Made by a program: the position numbers and the translations under genes | In this document: positions 1 to 10,058 of the stretch, one piece after another | Position numbering within the stretch: the stretch's first letter is position 1 | How the letters are laid out: each line of letters begins with the position of its first letter | The notes under the pieces: model-generated | The model's input: only the letters and a program-made list of their open reading frames with translations | What the model was told of the DNA's origin: nothing | Databases searched by the model: none | Assembly (NCBI GenBank): GCA_027579435.1 | Contig: JANBPK010000789.1 | Coordinates: 1-64,000 of the forward strand | Source of the DNA: Candolleomyces eurysporus | Lineage: Eukaryota; Basidiomycota; Agaricomycetes; Agaricales; Psathyrellaceae | Direction of reading: 5' to 3' | DNA length: 64,000 nucleotides

Positions 1-924
1 ACCGACCTCCCATTCGCGCTTTCCTGTCCCAGAGAGCGCGATGCTGGACCCACCGCCCGAGTCTTGGGAATTCGTCGAGGGTGCAGGTTGGATTAGCGAG
101 GGTTCGACCGGTGGAAGTGCAGATACAGTTTGGTACAGTGTCAAAAGTTGTTTTGGAAGGGTTTTCAGGGTCGGTAGGGATTCGGGGGGTATGGCAGACA
201 CTATTTGGGTTAGCCGCTTGTCTGCCCTTCGCTTAGCGGCTTTGGAGTTGGCTAAAGCACGGTTTAGCAGTCGGGTCAATCTTCGTTGCTGCAAGAACTT
301 AATTAGCTTGATTCGCGAAGAACCCCGAAGGACAAACCTCGTCAAGTCGCTTTCGCAATTCATCGAGTTCCTCGACCAACTCGCGTTCTTTCGCCTCTGA
401 TTTGCTAGATCCTCCAGAGCTGGACGTGTTGCCGAGATCTGCACCTTCATAGTGAGGCAGCACGACGACTCTACCCTTCTCGAACTCAGGTGGAATAAAG
501 AATATGTTCCGAAGAGACCATGCCTCGAAGAAATCGAACGCGATATCTGTATGGTATTCCAGGAGCGTCTGAAACGCTACGAGGCCCTGTTCGATCTCGT
601 GGGTCATATCTTCAGGTTCCTTGGGTTGTTCTAGTGGACTTGAGCTCGCAAACTGGGATGAATGGCAAGCCACATACCAGCTTTTTTCTTTCCCTTCTTC
701 CCTTTTGCTGGTGGCTCTGGCTCCTTCGGTTCTTTGGCCTGTCTTTCTTCCCTCTCCTCCACCCATTTGACCAGGAATTCCTCCATACCGTTTACACCAT
801 CCTGGACTGCGTTGTTCGCGATGTTGATGATATCATCAAGTAGAAGTTGTGGCGAAAAGCCGAGAGCTTCACAAAGCAGCAAGGAGGATGTTGTGGTGGG
901 TAGCGATGTCGTTGCTGAGGTCAT
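1..924 (-). CDS. MIS12: Mis12/Mtw1 kinetochore protein (3' end off the window)
   Basis: Subunit of the MIND/Mis12 complex, which links centromeric chromatin to the Ndc80 complex at the kinetochore. Three exons read well: 924-678, 630-338 and 288 to the left edge. The introns are 47 bp (631-677) and 49 bp (289-337), with GT/AG ends and preserved phase. The N-terminus has the family signature: an EALGF motif, then LLLDDIINIANNAVQDGV and a MEEFL helix. Exon 2 carries EIEQGLVAFQTLLEYHTDI and the FEAWSLRNIF segment. Exon 3 is helical and contains TLPKQLLTLYQTVSALPP, the usual C-terminal part, followed by a KREWEVG-type ending near the edge. A lysine-rich run (KGKKGKKK) just before intron 1 is a possible nuclear signal. 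The start is the first Met before the conserved block. Without the second splice the protein would stop at 299 and lack its C-terminal helix, so I prefer the spliced model. Confidence 0.88.
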
Positions 925-1680
925 GGTCGCGTCGTGTGTCGCGTCGTCGGCGATGATGGTGGTTCGTGTTCAGCGCGTTCGCGTTGATAATGATGGCGAC
1001 CCCGTGAGTGATGCCTTCCCAATTTGGTGGTCTTTGGTTTCTCATGAATTGGAAATTTCTTTCTTCTGACCACGATGTGTCGTTCGTAAATTCGACTTTA
1101 CGATGCTCTGAATGACTGACTGACAGTTGGATATACACAGAGCACCAGAGTACAGTAGACTGGGAGACGAGGGGACGTCCCCTGGATGGAACAACGATGG
1201 AAGAATCCGCCTTCCCCATGATCGATCCAAATGACACAATGCCTGTTTGGTGTCGATAATTCCCCGGCAATTCTCTGCATATTCGATGAATATCTATTTC
1301 AGAACCATGTGCACCAATGCATGGAACTTTCCCCTCGCTTAGCGGCCATTGAGCGACTGGTCGTGCACTAGTATTGTGAATCGACAGGTAGAAACAGTTC
1401 AACATATCTTTATCTTTGCTGGTCTGACATCCGTTCCGGCATAGATACTCTTCGCCTTTGCTTGCGAACGCCCAGAAAGAAATCGAACACTGAAGCAACC
1501 GATGTATACTCGAAGTATTTGAAACTCCCTGTAGTCAAATCTCCCGGATATATTTGAGGTGCTTCTTGAATTCTTCGATCAGCTAGCTCGGAATATTTCT
1601 CCAGCTTGTGGGGTCCTGCGCAAACTGGAGCTTGCTTCCACCCATCCCAGTAGCCCCTCAAGGTGTAACTGAACGGAAAC
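925..1680. other. Intergenic region between divergent MIS12 and FAD oxidase genes
   Basis: The neighbouring genes are transcribed away from this 756-bp stretch, so it should hold both promoters. Open frames here give no recognisable protein and no RNA gene is apparent. Confidence 0.5.
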
Positions 1681-4274
1681 ATGCTGTGGAGCCTCTCCAT
1701 TTTCTTTCCCCCACTCCTCCTAGCTTTCTTCAACTTGCCTCTCACTGCCGTCGGCACTCCCCTCCAAGGCGAAACATCATACCGTCGGCTCTCGCCACGC
1801 CAACCTCCCCCACCTCCCCCACCGGTCAACTCGACCCTCCAAGTGTGTGCCCCTCTACTTAACAAACTCGGCCCACCCATCGTCATCACTCCATTCGACT
1901 TTGCCTTCAGAGAAGCTGCGAACAATGCCTGGAACCTATACAACACTCTCTATACTCCGACGTGTATCATACACCCAAAGAGAGCCGAGGATGTGCAGAG
2001 GGTTATGGAGGCCATTTATCAGGCCGGTGGAGTGAAATACGCTGTCCAGGCAGGTGGCCATAGCGCGATGAGGGAGTGGGACACGTGAGTTCTTCTTACT
2101 TCCTCGTAAACCCTTCTGATAGCATTCACAATATAGAACGGAAGACGGTGTTCTCATTTCCTTCGCTGACATGACGAACGTAAGCTATGATGCAACCAGA
2201 GATACAATTAACCTCCAGCCAGGAGTTCGTTGGGGAGAGGCCATTGCTTACCTCGAGCCCTTTGGCGTCGCTCCTCTCGGTGGCCGACTTGGGTATGAAT
2301 CCTTTTATCTCACTACACCTGTGTTCTCAGTCATTCCCTAGCGATGTCGGAACAGGGTTGCTCCTCGGTGGAGGACTCAGTTATCTCTCCGCTCGTCATG
2401 GATTCTCTGTTGATGCCCTCGTAGAGGCAGACGTCGTTCTCGTGGACGGACGTTTGGTGACTGCGAATGCTACAAATGAATATGCCGATTTGTTCAAAGC
2501 TCTGAAGGTATACGCTTTTCGACATCAGTCGTGTCCTCTTCCTAAGCCGCCTTATGTTTCAGGGAGGTGCTAATCGATTTGGGATCGTAACGCGATATGA
2601 AGTGAAGGCGATCCATGTGGGAACAAATGAAGAGAAGATGATGGTGGGGGGATCGGTCATCGTGCGTATATGTCAGACTTCACTGCATCACTTATCACAA
2701 GTTGACCATCCAAATACCAGTACGACAATTCAACGACAGAAGCTCTGTTACGCGCCACGGCGAACTATGTGAATAATGTTGAGGATTCAAATACATGTGG
2801 GTAACATTTCTCTTTGTCCGTTTTCATGCTGAATCGCGTCCTTATACTCAGCGCTCCTGGTCATCATTGGTGCAACCATGGATAATAACACTGTCTCCCC
2901 GGTCAACGTAATCACGTTCTTCTATAACGGCACATCGCTTCCCGAGGGTTTCGCCAATCCTTATCACGAATTCCTATCTCTCCCGTACCTGGCGTCTGCT
3001 GTGGGGTCCTACTCTTACGCTGAAGCGAACTCCGTCTTGGGATCCGGCGGAGACAAAGGTAGTGGGCAGGCCTTTGGTGCATCAGCGTTTGGTAGCGCTG
3101 AGTGGGATATCAGTCAAGGCCTGGTGAACGACGAGGAAGAGAGCTTTGAAAGGTATATGAAAGCCTACCGAGCTTTTAATGGCTTTTTGGAAAAGGTAAA
3201 AGGTACAGCCAGACCAACACCCACCGGTACACCCACCCCTACCATACCGACCTTCCCTCTTCCACCGCCACACTTCCCCATATTTCCGACTTGGCCTGCG
3301 CCGCCCATGCCATACCCTCCCCCGCNCTCCCCCACCTCCCACTGGTGCTCCCGGCGTTCCTCCGGCTCCAGTCCCGAAGCCAACTACCTCCNTNANCCCC
3401 CCACCAGCATGGNCGCCTCCACNCNCCNNCNNAGNCTNCCTNCCCTCCTCCTCCCTCCTCCTTCCCTCCTCCAACCTCTACATCGAAGCCGGGATCGGCG
3501 ACAACGACTCACCAGAGAAGACAAGGTCCAAAGACGTCGACTACGAGAACTTTGCAACCTTATCCGACCTACAGCTTCCCAGCGTCACCTACGTGGAGCT
3601 TCCCCACATATCCTTATCCTTCTCCAACAGCACCCATGCCTACGTACCCAACTCCGAGCACGACTCCACGGCCCTTACCGCCTGTCCCTATTTCTTTCAT
3701 TGACGACCCATCTGCGGATGGTGTCGCCGCTGCGCTCTTGGCGTTTACACCGGTGTTGAAGAGTCAGGTTGAGGCCAGTCGTAAGGTGAGCGTCGTCTTC
3801 GCGAAGCTACAACTACAGACTGACGACGATATCTCAGGCTGGTGGAAACGTGATTGATCCTCCTCTGACGAACTATGCCTTAGTGCAGTTCCATGTTACT
3901 ATGCCCGAATGGTTGGGAATCATGCCGAGGAGGGTGATCGAAGCCCGTAAGGAGGTTTTGAAAGAGTGAGTCGCCAAGTTTTGGCTTTACACTGGAGCAC
4001 ACCCGCGAANCGACGATAGACGATGCTGATGTTGGCTCTCAGGTTGTCTGCTTCTGCTGGGTTGCCGCTGTACATGAACGAGTGTGACTCCGAACAGAAT
4101 GTGTTTGCAACATATGGGCAATACGAATTCTTGAAGAATGTTTACAAGAAATACGATCCGACTGGGTACGTCCATCTTTCTCCCCAACCATGTACTTCGG
4201 TAGTTCGAGATCGCCAACTGATGACTGCAATCAGGATCAACATGCGCTTCATGAAAGGACCTCCCGGCCTCTAA
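1681..4274 (+). CDS. Secreted BBE-like FAD-linked oxidase with a proline-rich insert
   Basis: FAD-dependent oxidase of the PCMH/berberine-bridge (VAO) superfamily, expected to oxidise sugars or alcohols outside the cell with release of H2O2. It starts with a hydrophobic signal peptide, then a Pro run. The FAD domain shows VQAGGHS (the histidine normally 8-alpha-linked to FAD), GVRWGEAIAYLEPFG, GGRLGDVGTGLLLGGGLSY and GGANRFGIVTRYE. The C-terminal BBE motif is YMNECD followed by YGQYEFLKNVYKKYDPTG. The cysteine that gives bicovalent FAD in many BBE enzymes is absent (LGGRLG in its place), so monocovalent attachment is inferred. Introns include 2085-2136, 2293-2341 and 2508-2562. Between about 3205 and 3700 a long Pro/Thr-rich segment interrupts the substrate domain. 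The frame changes there at N bases (3326 and 3392-3437), which I read as assembly errors. The end GPPGL plus TAA is well supported. Confidence 0.82.
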
Positions 4275-5437
4275 ACTCCAGCGCAAAGTCGTTCGCTGTC
4301 TTTAATCTTTGTACAAGTACATATGAATGCTACCTCAGATTCCATGCAAGAAAACGGGGTCAAAAATGTCATGGGTCCAGCATCATTTAAGGGTATGCTC
4401 TAATTCCGCTCTCCGAAACGATGGCTACCCCAATCACTTACTTCCGGGATGTTGAGAATCACGCATAAATCCCGGTTAAACGCTCGCCATTCATNTCATT
4501 ATCCAAAGCCCGGTTGGACTGACTGCTANTCCTCGTAGGACGAATGGGAAATCCCAGAGACGAAACCTCTTGATCCCACTTTCCGTCGCTGCTGTTCGGG
4601 TCCGAAGCTCCCTGACCAATCTACAGTGACCTACTACGAGGTCTTACACACTGCATATAGACGACCGATGAACTACTTTGGATCTCGCTATGCGGCTCTC
4701 CCAATCAAAATCGGTGAGCGAGCATTTCACGTAGGCTTGGTAACCTCAACGCATTCATTTACATTCTTAAGCATGAGATGACAGGTTCGATTGTATATCC
4801 GAGGCACGAGAATGGTAAACCAACATGACCAATGCTCCCTGGCTGTCTATCTGTCTGTCCGTTTGAGGACCGAACATAACCCTGGAACCTGTTTTTCGGA
4901 GCTCGTTCTTTACCGGATGCCTTAAACCCTGGTTTTCTGATATTCNTTTTCATCGGGCGTCAGCTGGGCATTGAACGTCGTAAGCTTGAATGGTATACCT
5001 GTGTCAGATGCCCCGACTTTCTGATGTCCTGCCAACATTGTCAAGAAGAACTTACTCGNNNNCTAAAGGTATCGATGGATTGATCCCACGACCCAAGTCA
5101 GATATGAGGTTAGCTCAATCTCTTTTTCAACATCGGCTTATGTGAAATTCCTGATTAACACTCCTTGGTCCTTCTGCTCTGGATCGGATCTGCTCATTTC
5201 GAATTCAATCCTCGTCTCAATATTGATCATTCATTTGAAGTGTCAAGAGAGTCAGTCCTGCGATGGGCCACTGATATGTATTGTAATGACATTGGACAGA
5301 ATGAATTATCGACGGAAGGAAGACAGGCGGCANGGGGGGCTATTGGGGAGGTGACTTGGTATAAAAGCTCTCATACCTTNCCCAGGTCTCCCAGCTTCGA
5401 GCAATTCCACGCACCCGAAACCAACTTCTACTGTGCT
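4275..5437. other. Intergenic region, with one unexplained open exon-like stretch
   Basis: No complete gene is visible. From about 4537 to 4715 one plus frame is open, preceded by a TAG acceptor-like site and followed by GGTGAGC, a donor-like site. It encodes an acidic then aromatic-rich peptide (PETKPLDPTF near its start, MNYFGSRYAALPIKI near its end) that I do not recognise. An assembly gap of four N lies at 5059-5062. The promoter of the following DUF5648 gene is at the right end. Confidence 0.3.
5360..5367 (+). promoter_or_regulatory. TATA box of DUF5648 copy 1
   Basis: TATAAAAG lies 71 bp upstream of the ATG at 5438. Copies 2 and 3 keep the sequence just before the ATG but not this box. 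Confidence 0.6.
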
Positions 5438-6209
5438 ATGCAACTCGCGCTTTTCAAACTCGTAACCACCTATTTCTCCATCTTTGGGGGCTTCTCTGGA
5501 GCGTNAGCCTCCCCGATGGAGGTTCTCAGCATCGTACGCCCTATTATTATATGAAGTGCTACTACCATCCTTAGAGACTTTTGTCAAAGGATGCGACGAT
5601 TCTGACAGGGAACGACGGTCATAGTAGAACGGCAATTAACCGCCCATTGAGCGCTCATGCTGTACGTTTCTCAGGACTGATCTATTTGAGTCAAGGTCAA
5701 GGCATTTACTCACTCAAGCTCGCTTCTGTTAGACTCCCGGGACCCAAAACTGCGGAGACCCACGCCTCGCGAAACCTTTCTACAGGATGTGGAACCCCAC
5801 TATTACAGACCACTTCTACACTATCAACGTGACAGAGTATGAAATTTTTGCCGGCACGAAAGGCTACCTCAAAGACGGAATAGCAGGATACGTCTTTGCT
5901 GAACCGCAGCCCAACACGGAGGCGTTGTTCAGACTCTGGACTCCGGAGTTTAGCGACCACTTCTATACGAGCTCCGTCTCTGAGAGGAATCGTGTCTTGA
6001 AAGATGGGATATACAAGGACGAGGGTGTTGCTTGTTATTNGTACATGAGCACGCCTGAAGGTCAGTCCTGTGGCCAACCGTTTTATAGGCTCCACAGCCC
6101 CGGGTACGCCGACCATTTCTATACTGGGTCTCAACGGGAGAAGGAGAGGATGAAATCTTCGGGCTACACCAGCGACGAGGGTATCGCTGGATGGATTTTG
6201 CCTTACTGA
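5438..6209 (+). CDS. Secreted DUF5648 repeat protein, copy 1
   Basis: Small secreted protein of the DUF5648 family, common in Agaricomycetes; its biochemical role is unknown. There are three exons, 5438-5533, 5590-5661 and 5733-6209, all joined in phase 0 with GT/AG introns of 56 and 71 bp. Exon 1 is a signal peptide (MQLALFKLVTTYFSIFGG). Exon 3 holds three about 45-residue repeats, each starting with a variant of P-F-Y-R-x-W-x-P-x-x-x-D-H-F-Y-T and ending with a G-Y-x-x-[DE]-G-I-A type turn. The repeats begin at PFYRMWNP, ALFRLWTP and PFYRLHSP. The protein ends GWILPY. One N at 6040 leaves a single residue undefined. This is the first of three tandem copies and the only one with an obvious TATA box. 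Confidence 0.82.
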
Positions 6210-6893
6210 TTCAGACTTCGTTGTTGGAGGTTAATGGTCCCTAACTAGCNATCACGTGCATGTGTATTCTTCTTATATATGTTAGATAGCTGCGTGTATC
6301 GGTTGTGAACATTGTTGGAATGTGTGCATTTTCTCGTTGTCGGAGGAACAATCAGATGACGAGGTTCAACGATATGACACTACAGGCAAAAATCAGTACA
6401 GCCGACTCTGACCCCACAAACGGGTATGGAAATTCAAAATCTGGTACTGAGTTTGGTCACTGACGAAATCCCTGCCCATATCCAAATTTTGGTAGAGAAT
6501 CTGGTCCGTGAACGTATGGTTNGAACGTCTTTTGATTTNCTCGCGACCAAATGCCTTTCTTGACGAAATCGACTCACAGATTGTGCCATTACTATGATAT
6601 ATGATATGATTGANAATACGTTTTATTGCGTCTGGGAACAAAATGTTTAGAATATTTGAAATCCAGCCCGGCGTTTAGCCATTGACTGTATTCGATGGAT
6701 TCGAACTTTGGGAAGCGGTATGTGCTCCGAGCTAATTCTTTGCCGCCCCGGAGGGTAAGGAGCGACGAACACTCGTCCCGTAAGTCGAAAGATAAGATAA
6801 GATGGAAAGGTGGCAGCGTCAGCCTGACCATAACATGGTTGCAGTTTCCCAGCTTCGAGCAATTCCGCAGCCGAAAGCAACTTCCGCTCCGCT
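6210..6893. other. Spacer between DUF5648 copies 1 and 2
   Basis: The sequence is partly duplicated upstream of copy 3: the stretch around 6325-6400 resembles 8434-8520, and that around 6690-6800 resembles 8725-8850. No independent gene is seen. It is the 3' flank of copy 1 and the promoter of copy 2. Confidence 0.5.
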
Positions 6894-7654
6894 ATGCAAC
6901 TCGCGCTTTCCAAGCTCGTTACCGCCTATTTCTCCATATTTAGGGGCTCATCTGGAGCGTCAGCCTCCCCGATGGAAGTTCTCAGCATCGTACGCCTATC
7001 ATTACATGAAGTAATNCTACTATCCTTAAACACGTTTGTCAAAGGATGCGACGACGACAGGGAGTAATGGTCATGATGGAACTGCCATTAACCGCCCGTT
7101 GAACGTTCATGTTGTACGTTTCTCAAGCCTAATCTACTCGAGTCAAGACATTCACTCACTTAAAAGTGCTTCTCTTAGACTACTGGGACCCAAAGCTGCG
7201 GAGACCCACGCCAGGCGAGACCTTTCTACAGGATGTGGAACCCCACTAGTACAGACCACCTCTACACTATCAACGCGACAGAGTATAGACATCCTGCCAG
7301 CACATATGGGTACCTCAAGGACGGCATAGTAGGATACGTCTTTGCTTACCCGCAGCCCAACGCGGAGGCGTTGTTCAGACTCTGGAATCCGGATAGTGGG
7401 GATCACTTCTACACACGCTCCGTCACCGAGAGGAATTTTGCCTTAAACAATCTGGGATACAAGGACGAGGGAGTTGCTTGTTACTTGTATATAGACACAC
7501 CTGAAGCCCAGTCCTGTGGCCAACCGTTGTATAGACTCTATGGTCGCGAGTTCAACGACCATTTCTATACCGGGTCTCAATAGGAGAGGGATAGGTGGAT
7601 CAAAACTTGGAACTACACCGATGAAGGTGTCACCGGATGGTTATTGCCTTACTA
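6894..7654 (+). pseudogene. DUF5648 copy 2, truncated by a nonsense codon
   Basis: Same layout as copy 1: signal peptide exon (MQLALSKLVTAYFSIFRG), short middle exon, then an exon with three DUF5648 repeats. In the third repeat, just after DHFYTGSQ, TAG stands at 7581-7583 where copy 3 reads CAG (Gln). The remaining codons to 7654 still encode a near-perfect ending (ERDRWIKTWNYTDEGV, then LLPY and TAA). So a single C-to-T change removes the last about 24 residues, including the end of repeat 3. It could be a recent pseudogene, a slightly shorter functional protein, or a sequencing error. It is closer to copy 3 than to copy 1. Confidence 0.72.
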
Positions 7655-7790
7655 ACTTCGCTCTTGGAGGTTATGGTCTCTATTTAGTGATCACTGGTGT
7701 ATGTGTATTCTTCGTATCTATGTTAGATAGCTGCATGTATCGGCAGTGGANAATGTTGGACTTACATTGACTATGGCGAGGATAGCTTTA

Positions 7791-8039
7791 CAGTCGTTTG
7801 CATATCTTTTGTCAGTTGCGTTTCTTTCTCGAGCAGAATGATGCGACATATGTAATCGTTAGTAATGTCACGCTTGCCTGGATCCAGTGGGTGCAGCGAC
7901 GTCAGACCTGCTTCCGAGCTTGATCATGTCCAACATATTGAACCGCAATCAACCAATTTGGTGGTGTGACCGGCCTTGACAGCTGTCACAACTCCTCTCG
8001 CAGAAAAAACGCAACTGACAAAAGTTATGCAAACGACTG
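7791..8039. mobile_element. MITE with long terminal inverted repeats and TA target duplication
   Basis: The left end begins CAGTCGTTTGCATA and the right end is its reverse complement. The inverted repeats match over about 33 bp with one mismatch, then continue imperfectly for about 12 bp more. The element is 249 bp, has no coding capacity, and is flanked on both sides by TA (7789-7790 and 8040-8041). TA duplication and a CAG start are typical of non-autonomous Tc1/mariner-type elements. No transposase is present in the window. Confidence 0.85.
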
Positions 8040-8228
8040 TAGTGATATATAGACAGCAACGAACGCTTCTCCCGAGTCATTTGCGAATCGTATATCACTC
8101 AACTGTACTCGTATTTCCGTGTGGCGAGGTACCATTCAGTCACTCATTCAAGTAGATTCTTCCGGCAAGTACCCGAGCACAGCCTTCCTCGTTGTCCTGA
8201 TTAAGGTTCGGTTTTGTCTATNCGTGGG

Positions 8229-8305
8229 GCGATGGCGTAGTGGTCGGTCGGAATGGCGATGGTCCCACTATCTAACTATTACAAAATAAGCCACTACGCC
8301 GTCGC
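8229..8305. repeat. Inverted repeat (15-bp arms, 47-bp loop)
   Basis: Arms at 8229-8243 (GCGATGGCGTAGTGG) and 8291-8305 are reverse complements at 14 of 15 positions. Function is unknown; it may be a decayed small element or a hairpin. Confidence 0.55.
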
Positions 8306-8929
8306 CTTGCCTTGTTTTTCTCTCTCTGCTCGGTGGGTGCGTATGCATGCACGTTTGCAAAATGCTTGAAATTTTGCGCCAGTTGATAATCTACGACGAA
8401 CGAACGAACGAATGGATGGGCTATCGAGAGAATGTACATTTTCTCTTTGTTGTCCAAGGAACGACTGCATGGCGGGGTGCAACGATACGGTACTATAGGT
8501 AATATCAGCACAGTCGATGACTATATGTTCGCACAAATGGTTGGAGAATCCGAAATCGGGTACTGAGTTTGTTCACTGACGAAATGTTTGCCCATATCCA
8601 AAGTTTGGCAGAGAACTTGGTCCGGAGCTACGATTTGAACGTCCTATTGCATTTGTCCCGAGAACAACATGCTTATAATATTGAAATTTACCCCGCAGCT
8701 CATCCATTGACTGTTTTCAGCTATGAATTCAAGTTTGGGAAGCAGTATGTGAATGATTTTCCCCGAACTAATTATTTGCCGCCCGGAGTGTGGTAAGGAG
8801 AGAAGAACGATGAAAGGAATGTGCTTGTCACGTAANTCGAAAGATAAGATTAGATTGAAACGCGTGGCGTTCACATGGCAGTTTAACAGCTTCGAGAGAT
8901 TCCGCAGCTCAAGCAACTTCTGCTCTGCT

Positions 8930-9688
8930 ATGCAACTTGCACTTTTCAAGCTCGTTACCGCCTATGTCTCCATCTTTGGGGGCTCCTCTGGAGCGGCAGC
9001 CTCCCTGATGAAGGTCTTCAGCATCGTACGCCCTATTACTAATGAGGTGATCTTGTTATCCTTATCGTTTGCCAAAGGATGNGACGACGACAGGGAACAA
9101 TGGTGATGGTGGAACTGCAATCAATGGCCCGTCAAGTGCTCATGTCGGTCGTTTCTCAGGACTAACCGATTCGAGTCGAGGCGTTTACTCACTCAAAATT
9201 GTTTCTCTTAGACTACTCAGACCCAAAACTGCGGAGACCCGCGCCAAGCGAGACCGTTCTACAGGATGTGGAACCCCACTAGTACAGACCACCTCTACAC
9301 TATCAACGCGAAAGAGTATAGTAATCCTGCCAGCACGAATGGCTACCTCAAGGACGGCATAGTAGGATACGTCTTTGCTTACCCTCAGCCAAATGCGGAG
9401 GCGTTGTTCAGACTCTGGAATCCGGACCATGGGGATCACTTCTACACGCGCTCCGTCACCGAAAGGAATTTTGCCTTGAACAGTCTGGGATACAAGGACG
9501 AGGGAGTTGCTTGTTACTTGTATATAGACACACCTGAAGCCCAATCCTGTGGCCAACCGTTGTATAGGCTCTACGGTCCCGAGTTCAACGACCATTTCTA
9601 TACTGGCTCTCAACAGGAGAGGGATAGGTGGATCAAAACTTGGAACTACACCGATGAGGGTGTCACTGGATGGATTTTACCTTACTGA
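8930..9688 (+). CDS. Secreted DUF5648 repeat protein, copy 3
   Basis: Third tandem copy, intact. The signal peptide exon begins MQLALFKLVTAYVSIFGG. The middle exon encodes a Gly/Thr/Asn-rich linker (DATTTGNNGDGG). The last exon has the three DUF5648 repeats, opening with WNPTSTDHLYT, LFRLWNPDHGDHFYT and LYRLYGPEFNDHFYT. It ends GWILPY plus TGA at 9686-9688. The Cys of the third-repeat linker (AQSCGQP) and the Cys before repeat 1 are kept in all three copies and could pair. The coding sequence is nearly identical to copy 2 apart from the nonsense site, so that duplication is the younger one. No clear TATA box is seen upstream. Confidence 0.8.
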
Positions 9689-10058
9689 ATGCGTTCGTGG
9701 AGGCCACTGGTCCCTACCTAGCGATCACTGACGTCTGTGTTTTCTTCGTATATATNTTCGATAGCTGCGTGTATCTGTAGTGAGCATTGATGGAATGTGT
9801 ACATTGTTTCGTTGTGTTGCAGATAGGCCCAAGCCGAGATTCATAGGCTTACTCGATTCATGGCTGGGAATCGAATACTTATTTCCTTTATTAGCGCTCA
9901 ATCTCGCCCAGAACGGCGACGGCGAAAGATTCGTGAGTATATATATANNNNGATATTCGCTAAAGAATACGAGTACGAAAAATGCAACGTTGAAAGGCAT
10001 GGGGGGAAAGACCAAGGACGACAAGCAAGCCNTAGAGTCGAGGCTGAAGACCTCGAAT
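9689..10058. other. Convergent intergenic region
   Basis: Holds the 3' ends of DUF5648 copy 3 and of the AA9 gene. There is a short run of N at 9948-9951. Nothing else is recognised. Confidence 0.5.

Larger units (their letters stand above)
7655..8929. other. Spacer between DUF5648 copies 2 and 3
   Basis: Longer than the first spacer because it contains a MITE (7791-8039) and a further stretch with a perfect-looking hairpin (8229-8305). The part from about 8430 is homologous to the spacer between copies 1 and 2. No protein gene is recognised. Confidence 0.5.

Noticed and set aside
869..1498. Minus-strand frame of 209 codons
   Set aside because: It overlaps the start of the MIS12 gene in another frame, has no recognisable motif and looks like promoter sequence open by chance.
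8226..8300. Possible tRNA gene (sequence TGGCGTAGTGG resembles an A box)
   Set aside because: No B box at the right distance and no acceptor-stem pairing; the sequence is better explained by the inverted repeat.
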